Origin: JANNYA01 sp043754435
Lineage (GTDB): Bacteria > Pseudomonadota > Gammaproteobacteria > Xanthomonadales > SZUA-5
DNA: 11,873 bases
Assembly: GCA_043754435.1 (NCBI GenBank)
Contig: JAYUUS010000156.1
Location: 1 to 11,873, forward strand
Reading direction: 5' to 3'
Under the pieces are notes generated by a model. The model worked only from the letters and a program-made list of their open reading frames with translations, was not told the DNA's origin and searched no databases. Positions 1 through 6,665 of this stretch are shown one piece after another; the stretch's first letter is position 1; every line of letters starts with the position of its first letter. The position numbers and the translations under genes were made by a program.

Positions 1-2369
1 GCCAAGTCGCTGAAAATCGTGACGATATTGTCGCTACGCCTACCCACAATCAGGTGTTCACGCGTCAGGTCGTAGCTAAACACCATGTTGAGGCCACCGC
101 TTGCCGCCGTGCCCAACACGCTGTTGCTGATGCTGATAAGTCCGCTGGTGCCTCCACTACCGATGCCGCGGGTGATGGCGCCTGAATTTGTGGTGACTGG
201 CGCGGGGTTATCCCAGCTTGAACTACGCACCACATAGTTGCCATTGCTCAAGGCGGTGACGCCATTGTTGCCGACCAAATCACTCGCTCTAGCGCCGACC
301 AGAGAATTGCTGGCGGAAACCAAGCCGACCGTGCCGCCGCTGCCATTGCCCCAGGTCACCGCACCGACATTGATCACCGGGCCGAAGGGGTCATCCCAGT
401 CTGTACTGCGCACCACATAATTGCCATTGCTCAAAGCGACGACGCCGTCGCTGCCGAGGGCGCTGCCGACGAGATCACTTGCAGTATCGCCGACCAGAGA
501 ATTGCTGGCGGAAACCAAACCGACCGTGCCGCCGCTGCCATTGCCCCAGGTCACCGCACCGACATCGGTCACCGGGCCGGTGGGGTTATCCCAGTTTTGA
601 CTGCCCACCACATAGTTGCCATTGCTCAAGGCGGTGACGCCGGTGTTGCCGACGAGATCACTCGCTCTAGCGCCGACCAGAGAATTGCTGGCGGAAACCA
701 AACCGACCGTGCCGACGCTGCCATTGCCCCAGGTCACCGCACCGACATCGGTCACCGGGCCGACGGGGTCATCCCAGCTTGAACTACGCACCACATAGTT
801 GCCATTACTCAAGGCGGTGACGGCGAGGGAGCCGACGAGATCATTAAGACTACCGCCGACCAGCGAATTGCTGGCGGAAACCAAACCGACCGTGCCGCCG
901 CTGCCATTGCCCCAGGTCACCGCACCGACACTGAGGGCATCCCAGTTTGGACTACGCACCACATAGTTGCCATTGCTCAAGGCGGTGACGCCGCCTATGC
1001 CGACGGCATCACTCGCAGTACCGCCGACCAGAGAATTGCTGGCGGAAACCAAGCCGACCGTGCCGCCGCTGCCATTGCCCCAAGTCACCGCACCGACATC
1101 GATCACCAACGGCGAAGGGGCATCCCAGTTTCGACTGCCCACCACATAGTTGCCATTGCTCAAGGCGGCGACGCCGTTGCTGCCGACGAAATCACTCGCT
1201 CTAGCGCCGACCAGAGAATTGCTGGCGGAAACCAAGCCGACCGTGCCGCCGCTGCCATTGCCCCAGGTCACCGCGCCGACATCGGTTACCAACGGCGAGG
1301 GGGCATCCCAGTCTGTACTGCGCACCACATAATTGCCATTGCTCAAGGCGGCGACACCGGGGGAGCCGACGATATCATTCGCAGTACCGCCGACCAGAGA
1401 ATTGCTGGCGGAAACCAAACCGACCGTGCCGCCGCTGCCATTGCCCCAGGTCACCGCACCGACATCGGTCACCGGGCCGACGGGGGCATCCCAGTTTCGA
1501 CTGAGCACCACATAGTTGCCATTGCTCAAGGCGGTGACGCCGTTGTTGCCGACGACATCATTAACTCTACCGCCGACCAGAGAATTGCTGGCGGAAACCA
1601 AACCGACCGTGCCGCCGCTGCCATTGCCCCAGGTTACCGCGCCGACACCGGTCACCAACGGCGAAGGGGCATCCCAGTTTACACTGAGCACCACATAGTT
1701 GCCATTGCTCAAGGCGGTGACACCGGGGGAGCCGACCTGATCACTCGCAGTAGCGCCGACCAGCGAATTGCTGGCGGAAACCAAGCCGACCGTGCCGCCG
1801 CTGCCGTTGCCCCAGGTCACCGCACCGACATCGATCACCGGGCCGACGGGGGCATCCCAGTTTGGACTACGCACCACATAGTTGCCATTGCTCAAGGCGG
1901 TGACGATGCTGCCGCCAACCTGATCACTCGCACTACCGCCGACCAGTGAATTGCTTTGCGACACCACACCTGAGACACCCGTTGCCGCGCTGCCCCAGGT
2001 CACCGCTCCACGAGAGCCGTTCCAGTTCACGCTCCTTGCGACAAAGTTGCCATTGGCAAGGACTGTAATTCCCCCCGAGCCTACTTGATCGTTGCCTTGC
2101 GACCCGGTCAGCGTGCTGATTAGCGTGCCATTAGGGGCGTATAGATACACAGCACCAACATTGCCGATCGGCCCAGGCGCATCGAACCCAGAATCAGTCA
2201 CCACGAAATTGCCGTTCGGCAATACCGTGACTGTAATGCCGAATAGGCCGCTGCCGGTGGGGCCGGGGATGTCTAGCCGCGCGGCATAGCATAGGTTTGA
2301 CAGCAGCAGGCAAGCCACTAACCAGGTGCGTAAGTGGGCTAAAAACGTACGGAGCTTGTGGCGGTTCAT
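1..2369 (-). CDS. Secreted tandem-repeat protein (DUF5650-like), C-terminus beyond window
   Basis: Reading from an ATG at 2369 the minus strand stays open to the left edge, giving about 789 visible residues without a stop. The first ~29 residues form a signal peptide: basic MNRHKLR, a hydrophobic WLVACLLL core, then cleavage near CYA/ARLD. The mature part is a string of ~61-residue units with the pattern NYVVRS.NWD.P, VGAVTWGNGSGGTVGL, VSASNSLVGG..SD.VG, GVTALSNG. This resembles repeats labelled DUF5650 in secreted proteobacterial proteins; the label is from memory. The first three units are divergent and the next nine nearly uniform. The last visible part changes to a non-repeat sequence (MVFSYDLTREHLIVGRR), so the array ends about 230 bp from the edge. 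An AGGG box lies 7 nt before the ATG. It is probably a surface or extracellular beta-rich protein; no catalytic motif is visible. Confidence 0.85.
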   Translation of the reverse strand, partial: MNRHKLRTFLAHLRTWLVACLLLSNLCYAARLDIPGPTGSGLFGITVTVLPNGNFVVTDSGFDAPGPIGNVGAVYLYAPNGTLISTLTGSQGNDQVGSGGITVLANGNFVARSVNWNGSRGAVTWGSAATGVSGVVSQSNSLVGGSASDQVGGSIVTALSNGNYVVRSPNWDAPVGPVIDVGAVTWGNGSGGTVGLVSASNSLVGATASDQVGSPGVTALSNGNYVVLSVNWDAPSPLVTGVGAVTWGNGSGGTVGLVSASNSLVGGRVNDVVGNNGVTALSNGNYVVLSRNWDAPVGPVTDVGAVTWGNGSGGTVGLVSASNSLVGGTANDIVGSPGVAALSNGNYVVRSTDWDAPSPLVTDVGAVTWGNGSGGTVGLVSASNSLVGARASDFVGSNGVAALSNGNYVVGSRNWDAPSPLVIDVGAVTWGNGSGGTVGLVSASNSLVGGTASDAVGIGGVTALSNGNYVVRSPNWDALSVGAVTWGNGSGGTVGLVSASNSLVGGSLNDLVGSLAVTALSNGNYVVRSSSWDDPVGPVTDVGAVTWGNGSVGTVGLVSASNSLVGARASDLVGNTGVTALSNGNYVVGSQNWDNPTGPVTDVGAVTWGNGSGGTVGLVSASNSLVGDTASDLVGSALGSDGVVALSNGNYVVRSTDWDDPFGPVINVGAVTWGNGSGGTVGLVSASNSLVGARASDLVGNNGVTALSNGNYVVRSSSWDNPAPVTTNSGAITRGIGSGGTSGLISISNSVLGTAASGGLNMVFSYDLTREHLIVGRRSDNIVTIFSDL
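238..1881. repeat. Nine tandem coding repeats, mostly 183 bp
   Basis: The start of the conserved ttgccattgctcaagg block recurs at 238, 421, 616, 799, 967, 1150, 1333, 1516, 1699 and 1882. Spacings are 183, 195, 183, 168, then 183 five times, all multiples of three. Two diverged units continue to 2047 and 2209 (165 and 162 bp). The core encoding VGAVTWGNGSGGTVGLVSAS is almost identical at DNA level in all nine units, including synonymous positions, which points to recent duplication or gene conversion. Variation is confined to three short blocks. The 195-bp unit carries a 12-bp insertion and the 168-bp unit lacks the 15 bp coding for the P..V.D segment. Confidence 0.95.
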
Positions 2370-2432
2370 GGGCGGACCCTGCTGTTAGGTTTGCAGGTAT
2401 GCTACAGGTAATGCCGCGGCTTTATTTAACAG

Positions 2433-2469
2433 CGCGTCAAGTGACCTAAATCGCGCGCACCACGCGCTC
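2433..2469. repeat. Direct repeat copy A, adjoining the vapC stop codon
   Basis: This 37-bp stretch matches 3191-3227 at 31 of 37 positions without gaps. The shared parts are cgcgtcaa, cctaaatcgc and ccacgcgc. It starts immediately after the vapC stop codon (2470-2472). Copy B covers the last codons and stop of the acetyltransferase gene. Read in the matching frame, copy A would encode a tail of RVVRAI-stop, compared with RVARAI-stop in the acetyltransferase. This suggests a duplicated gene end, not a chance match. Confidence 0.75.
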
Positions 2470-2898
2470 TCACGTTGTGGCCAACCAGTCTTGCAACTTC
2501 AAACCCGGCACCCGTTCAAATTCGCGCGTGTTATTGCTCACGAGCGTCAGATTTAGGGAGCGTGCGTGGGCTGCGATAAATAAGTCGTTTGCACTGATCG
2601 GCTGACCGCGCTTCTCAAGATAGCTACGAATTTCGCCGTAATGTGTATCGGCTGGCGCAGTGAGTGGCAGGATGTCGATAGTTTCAAGAGTGGCTTCAAT
2701 CTGCAATCGCATCTGCTTCGCCACCCCCTTGACCAAGCCAAAGCGAATTTCGGCGGCAACAATGATGCTGATACAGAGAGTTGCGGTATCGATGACGCTC
2801 AATTTATGCGCAAGTGCGCCATGAGGGTTGCGCACCAGGGCTGAAACAATATTGGTGTCCAACATGTATTGATAGTTGCGCGCCGCATTGGTGCTCAA
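2470..2898 (-). CDS. vapC: VapC-family PIN-domain toxin ribonuclease
   Basis: This is a PIN-domain endoribonuclease of the type II VapBC toxin-antitoxin family; such toxins cleave RNA (tRNA or rRNA in studied cases) using acidic residues that hold Mg2+. The expected residues are present: D14 in MLDTNIV, E50 in AAEIRFG, D105 in SANDLFIAA, and the late SNNTREFERVPGL motif with N123. Length (up to 142 residues) is normal. The long reading starts at a TTG (2898) that overlaps the vapB stop (TTGA), indicating translational coupling. The alternative is the ATG at 2865, giving 131 residues starting directly at MLDTNI but with no visible Shine-Dalgarno. The start is therefore uncertain; the family call is firm. 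The target RNA cannot be told from sequence. Confidence 0.93.
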   Translation of the reverse strand: MSTNAARNYQYMLDTNIVSALVRNPHGALAHKLSVIDTATLCISIIVAAEIRFGLVKGVAKQMRLQIEATLETIDILPLTAPADTHYGEIRSYLEKRGQPISANDLFIAAHARSLNLTLVSNNTREFERVPGLKLQDWLATT

Positions 2899-3137
2899 AA
2901 TATTTGCTCGTCAATGGGCAACGGCAAATCTTGGATCTCTGGAAATTCTTCTTCTATGGGTTCAAAAGTGGCCAACAGTTCGAGCAAAGTGGGTTTTGTT
3001 TTGACTGGATCGATAATTAACCGGGTGCCTTCCTTGCGCAGGGTGACCTCGGTGCCCTCAAACTCGAATTCACGCGGAATGCGAACGGCTTGGTTGCGGC
3101 CATTGCGAAACAGTGACGCAGTACGTTCATTGAGCAT
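2895..3137 (-). CDS. vapB: VapB-family AbrB-type antitoxin
   Basis: This is the antitoxin partner of the downstream VapC. The N-terminal ~45 residues form a SpoVT/AbrB-type swapped-hairpin DNA-binding domain (SLFRNGRNQAVRIP, then EFEG.EVTLRKEGTRLII). The acidic, proline-rich C-terminal tail (FEPIEEEFPEIQDLPLP) is where VapB proteins typically wrap and block the toxin. The ATG at 3137 is chosen because GGAG lies 8 nt upstream; an in-frame ATG at 3161 has no such site. The protein is 80 residues, normal for the family. The gene overlaps the toxin start by a few bases. By family precedent, VapB and VapBC should bind the promoter and autorepress. Confidence 0.93.
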   Translation of the reverse strand: MLNERTASLFRNGRNQAVRIPREFEFEGTEVTLRKEGTRLIIDPVKTKPTLLELLATFEPIEEEFPEIQDLPLPIDEQIF

Positions 3138-3169
3138 GGTGTTACTCCAAAGTTTTGACATATGCTGAT

Positions 3170-3198
3170 AGCCTATGCCGATATTTCAGTCGCGTCAA
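3170..3198 (-). promoter_or_regulatory. Candidate sigma70 promoter/operator for vapBC
   Basis: On the minus strand TTGACG (3198-3193) is followed after 17 bp by TAGGCT (3175-3170). Transcription would start about 26 nt before the vapB ATG. The -35 box is near-consensus; the -10 box matches only at T, A and the final T. The imperfect palindrome atagcctat (3168-3176) overlaps the -10 box and is a possible VapB operator. The -35 box lies inside direct repeat copy B. Confidence 0.45.
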
Positions 3199-3227
3199 CT
3201 TGCCTAAATCGCCCGCGCCACGCGCAC
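3191..3227. repeat. Direct repeat copy B, across the acetyltransferase stop codon
   Basis: This is the partner of 2433-2469 (31/37 identical, offset 758 bp). It contains the last seven codons and TAG stop of the acetyltransferase gene plus the TTGACG box used as the candidate -35 of vapBC. Together with copy A it encloses the whole vapBC pair. Confidence 0.75.
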
Positions 3228-5240
3228 CATATTGCCGCCGCCACAGTCTTGGTCGGGATGCTTTTGCACTTTGAACTCCAGTTTTCGCGCAAGCGCCAAC
3301 ATGGCGGCGTTTTCAGCCAGTATGTCACCCCACAGGCTGTGTATGCCCGCCGCTTGGCAGCGCTGAATCAGCGCAAGCATTAATTTTGTGCCTAAACCTT
3401 GGCCGGAAAGCGCCTGTGGAATCACGATGGCGAATTCTGCATCGGTGCGTATTCGGTGTCGGTAGCTTGGTGCGCGCGATGCCCGCACCACGGCGTAAAT
3501 TTCTGCTTGACCCACGGGTGCAGGGGCCGCTAGCACCAGCGCGATGTCGCGATGGGGATCTAGCTGAGTCAGGCGCACCGCAAGATCATGCGTCAGCGCT
3601 TTCAACGGATGCATAAAGCGCATGCGCACTTCCTCTGCGCTCAAGCGCAAAAAACCGCGCTGCAGCTCGATCTCGTCCGCGCTTTGAATATCGCGTAAAA
3701 CCATGCGGATGCCGCTAGCGCTGATTACGCTGATGCCCACTATGGGCTGGCTGGGTACTTGATAACGCCTAGAAGCGGCCCGAATTTCGCCCAGATGTTC
3801 GCGCATTCGTAACGCGCGCATCGCGGTTGCAGCTAAATCGAAGGTGGCGTACCCGTGCGTTCTTAAAAGCGCGCGCGCGGGTGCCTGCGCGCGACCGGTA
3901 AAGATGGCGATGCGCAGGTGATCGGCGTTGGTTCGTGTCAGATCGCTTTCGTTGCACAGTGTCTCGGCAATTGCATAGCCATCAGAAAAAGCATTCGGGT
4001 GATGGCAAAACAACAGCGTGCCGGGAAAAGGTGCGAATGCGTGTGCCACTTGTGTGTAGCGCGCTGGACTAGCATCACGGCCTAAGTCGAGCGGATTCAC
4101 GATGTTGCTGCGTGCGGCCAGTAAGGGGCGTAACTTCCGTATTAACGTGACCGGCAGGGCAGGCAGGTCAAAATCTATCATTTTAGCTGCATGGACACAC
4201 AGTGCGAGTAGTGCCGCGCTATTGCCCGTCAGCACCATTTTTTGAGGGTTTGGCGGCGTAAATGTTGAGCTTTTAGGTTTGACTGAGGCAAAACCGGCGC
4301 GCGCAAATTGCTTTAAATGTGCCGCTTCGCAAAAGTTTTCAAGGTTCGTGACCGTTAGCGCACCTTGCTGCAAAATATGGCCATCGATGATCGCTGCGGC
4401 CAAGGATTCGGCGCGTGCATCGTTCCGGACAGCACTGGATTCCGCGCTATTGAGGGGACTAATCAGGTCATGCGCGCTCAACCAGACGACGGTTGCCTTG
4501 CGCTGCGCGCAGGCGCGTAACGCGGAAAAAAATTCTTGCTTAAGCGAGGCGGTTGCAATCGCGCAGGGCGGTAGCTGCAGTAGCACCGTTGTGGTGTTGG
4601 CGTCATTGGCGAAATAGTCGAGCAGCTCGGCGGCGTTGATGTCAACCGCGTCGCCTAAAGTAATCAGCGCACGCAGCCCAAGGCCCTGTTCGGCGCAATA
4701 TTCCGCTGCAACAGCGGCGACCGCTTCAGAATGACTAATCATGGCTACGCCGCCTGCGTGTGCCAATTGCGGAATCAAAGAGGCATTCAGCGCGACATGC
4801 GGCAGCTGCAGGCCAAAACTTGAGGGCCCAATCAGTCCAAGATTTAGTCGGTTTAACTGGCGCCTTAGCTTGGCAAGTAGGCTCTTACGCGATTGCCAGA
4901 GCACGCCAGCGATGCTGCTTTCGGTGGCGATACTGATGCATACGACCCCACCAATATCGCGGTTAGCTAATGCCTCAATGCAATCTGGTGTCGCCGTCCA
5001 GGGCGTTAAGATAATGACTAAATCAACACCCATTGGCAGCGCCTTGATGTCACTTAGGCAGGAATGCCCATAAAGTATTTGATGGTGTGGGTTGACCAAA
5101 TAAATTTTAGGGAAATCAGCCTCACCTAAATGCGCCAACACGTTTTTCGCCACCAGCCCGCTGATCGAGCTGGGATCGGCGCTGGCGCCAATCAGCGCCA
5201 CGCTATGTGGTTTAAGCATTCGATTTAGGTCAAACGCCAT
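3204..5240 (-). CDS. PatZ/Pat-like protein acetyltransferase lacking the ATP-grasp domain
   Basis: The 678-residue protein combines an acyl-CoA-synthetase (NDP-forming) part with a C-terminal GNAT acetyltransferase, the arrangement of bacterial Pat/PatZ (YfiQ) lysine acetyltransferases that modify enzymes such as acetyl-CoA synthetase. Residues ~8-130 are a CoA-binding Rossmann domain (VALIGASADPSS). Residues ~145-290 and ~330-490 resemble the two succinyl-CoA-ligase-like domains (IGPSSFG, ISHSEAVA, NPLDLGRDA). Residues ~503-678 are GNAT (IRMVLRDIQSADE; acetyl-CoA loop QGLGTKL near 615). PatZ is about 886 residues; the ~210 residues missing here match the ATP-grasp domain, and the GNAT follows directly after the ligase part. 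The start is ATG 5240, with AAGG 8 nt upstream; a TTG at 5255 is less likely. It is divergent from alkB. Confidence 0.85.
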   Translation of the reverse strand: MAFDLNRMLKPHSVALIGASADPSSISGLVAKNVLAHLGEADFPKIYLVNPHHQILYGHSCLSDIKALPMGVDLVIILTPWTATPDCIEALANRDIGGVVCISIATESSIAGVLWQSRKSLLAKLRRQLNRLNLGLIGPSSFGLQLPHVALNASLIPQLAHAGGVAMISHSEAVAAVAAEYCAEQGLGLRALITLGDAVDINAAELLDYFANDANTTTVLLQLPPCAIATASLKQEFFSALRACAQRKATVVWLSAHDLISPLNSAESSAVRNDARAESLAAAIIDGHILQQGALTVTNLENFCEAAHLKQFARAGFASVKPKSSTFTPPNPQKMVLTGNSAALLALCVHAAKMIDFDLPALPVTLIRKLRPLLAARSNIVNPLDLGRDASPARYTQVAHAFAPFPGTLLFCHHPNAFSDGYAIAETLCNESDLTRTNADHLRIAIFTGRAQAPARALLRTHGYATFDLAATAMRALRMREHLGEIRAASRRYQVPSQPIVGISVISASGIRMVLRDIQSADEIELQRGFLRLSAEEVRMRFMHPLKALTHDLAVRLTQLDPHRDIALVLAAPAPVGQAEIYAVVRASRAPSYRHRIRTDAEFAIVIPQALSGQGLGTKLMLALIQRCQAAGIHSLWGDILAENAAMLALARKLEFKVQKHPDQDCGGGNMVRVARAI

Positions 5241-5327
5241 AAGAGTTACCTTCAAAGAAGCGCATCACGTTAGCTTAGCGGTGTTGCGCTGATAATATGG
5301 TCGATAAATCAGGGTTTTGGGTGCGCC

Positions 5328-6410
5328 ATGGAAATTTACGCAATGCGGTGGAAAGCAGTTGGCTATTGTGCAATCTTTCTTATTCCTTTATTGATGCCTT
5401 TGGCGGCTTGGCTAGGGGAATGCTATGGGATGCCCAATCTAGCAGCATGGTTGCCGATATTTGGCTTATTTGTGCTGCTGCCGATAGCTGACTATATCGT
5501 CGGGCGTGATCGCCAAAATCCAGAGCGTAGCGAATTGGCGACGCTGGAAGCACAGCGCTACTATCGCGTGCTGACGTTACTGTGCGTGCCCATGTATTTG
5601 GTGGTACTGCTCTATTCGGGCCAGTATTTTGCAAGCGCTCAGCTATCGTTTTCCGGTATGGCAAGTTGGCTGCTTTCTCAGGGCGTTGTGGGCGGCGTCG
5701 TCGCGATCAATGTCGCGCACGAATTAATTCATAAACCCAGCAAGTTTGAACAGGCAGCGGGTGGGATATTGCTTGCCAGTGTTTGCTACGGCGGCTTTAA
5801 AATTGAGCATATCCGCGGCCATCATGTGCATGTTTCAACGCCTGAGGATGCGTCTTCCGCGCGATTTGGCGAAAACGTTTATCGTTTTGTTTGCAACTCA
5901 GTGGTGCGCAACGTTGCTGCGGCATACAAACTGGAGGCGGCGCGCCTGAGAAAACTGAATATTCCCGTGTGGCATTGGCGTAATGAACTGCTGATGTGGC
6001 ACGGTTTAAGTGTTCTGATGTGCGTGGGCTTTGGGGTTTGGTTAGGGTGGACGGGCGTAGTTTTTTTTGTTTCGCAAAGTATCGTTGCGTTTATTACCCT
6101 GGAAGTCATCAACTACATTGAGCACTATGGTTTAGAGCGGCAAAAGCTGGCCGATGGCCGCTACGAGCGCACCACGCATTTGCATTCTTGGAATTCAAAC
6201 TATTTATTGACGAATTTGCTGCTGTTTCAATTGCAGCGCCATTCCGACCACCACGAAAACCCACGCCGCCGCTATCAGGCCTTGTTGCACTACGATGCAA
6301 GCCCACAGCTGCCGGGCGGTTATCCAGCGATGTTTTTACTGGCTTTGGTGCCGCCACTATGGTTTGCCGTGATTAACCCTAGAGTGCGGGCGCACCGGAA
6401 GGATTTTTAG
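5328..6410 (+). CDS. alkB: AlkB-family alkane 1-monooxygenase (membrane non-haem di-iron)
   Basis: The protein would hydroxylate terminal methyl groups of n-alkanes or similar substrates in the inner membrane, taking electrons from rubredoxin. All histidine motifs are present: HELIHKP (131-137), EHIRGHH (160-166), NYIEHYGLERQK (262-273) and LQRHSDHHENP (302-312), giving nine candidate iron ligands. The NYIEHYG element is diagnostic of AlkB as opposed to related desaturases and xylene monooxygenases. Hydrophobic segments lie near 10-30, 40-56, 80-100, 112-130, 222-260 and 334-350. At 360 residues it is slightly shorter than the usual ~400. ATG 5328 has a poor Shine-Dalgarno; ATG 5343 has GGAA 9 nt upstream and may be the true start. 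No rubredoxin, rubredoxin reductase or AlkS-type regulator is in the window. The substrate range is not readable from sequence. Confidence 0.93.
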   Translation: MEIYAMRWKAVGYCAIFLIPLLMPLAAWLGECYGMPNLAAWLPIFGLFVLLPIADYIVGRDRQNPERSELATLEAQRYYRVLTLLCVPMYLVVLLYSGQYFASAQLSFSGMASWLLSQGVVGGVVAINVAHELIHKPSKFEQAAGGILLASVCYGGFKIEHIRGHHVHVSTPEDASSARFGENVYRFVCNSVVRNVAAAYKLEAARLRKLNIPVWHWRNELLMWHGLSVLMCVGFGVWLGWTGVVFFVSQSIVAFITLEVINYIEHYGLERQKLADGRYERTTHLHSWNSNYLLTNLLLFQLQRHSDHHENPRRRYQALLHYDASPQLPGGYPAMFLLALVPPLWFAVINPRVRAHRKDF

Positions 6411-6479
6411 CTTAGCTGTTATTCCGGTTCTCATTCGCATTCATTTTAAATTAGACACCACTGATATTGGAATTTTTAT

Positions 6480-6569
6480 CAGCCCCAACGGGGCTAGGCC
6501 TTAGAAGAATTTGCATGCCACTTTACCCAGGGCGTTGCTGGGCTGTCCCATCTCGCCCCGTTGGGGCTG
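6480..6569. repeat. Hairpin-rich REP/MITE-like intergenic element
   Basis: The ends are a perfect 15-bp inverted pair: cagccccaacggggc (6480-6494) and gccccgttggggctg (6555-6569). Each end is also a small hairpin on its own (agcccc-aac-ggggct and gcccc-gtt-ggggc). Between them a third, decayed hairpin uses cccag (6526-6530) and ctggg (6538-6542). No gene is encoded. It lies in the 255-bp gap after alkB, and this nested structure is typical of dispersed palindromic repeats. Copies elsewhere cannot be checked here. Confidence 0.65.
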
Positions 6570-6618
6570 TTATTACCGGAATTACCACAGGTTTATTTCG
6601 CTAACAAATATAAGGCAA

Positions 6619-6646
6619 AAAAAAGGGCGCCGAAGCGCCCTTTTTT
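6619..6646 (-). terminator. Rho-independent terminator of the dockerin operon
   Basis: On the minus strand, six G/C pairs GGGCGC / GCGCCC enclose a TTCG loop closed by C-G (an extra-stable cUUCGg tetraloop). An A run precedes the stem and a T run follows it. It starts 19 bp after the stop of the last gene of the operon. Because A and T tracts flank both sides it could also end transcripts arriving from alkB on the plus strand. Confidence 0.92.
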
Positions 6647-6665
6647 ATGAGACTTTTAAAACAAC

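Noticed and set aside
238..1698. A series of near-identical 60-residue plus-strand reading frames, one per repeat
   Set aside because: They are the antisense shadow of the 183-bp coding repeat. The minus frame is open throughout, has a signal peptide and makes a coherent repeat protein.
238..1881. CRISPR array, because of regular spacing
   Set aside because: The units are 183 bp, contiguous, in frame and translated. There are no short repeats separated by unique spacers.
5291..5296. GATAAT as an alkB -10 box
   Set aside because: No acceptable -35 sequence lies 16-18 bp upstream, so it is not listed as a promoter.
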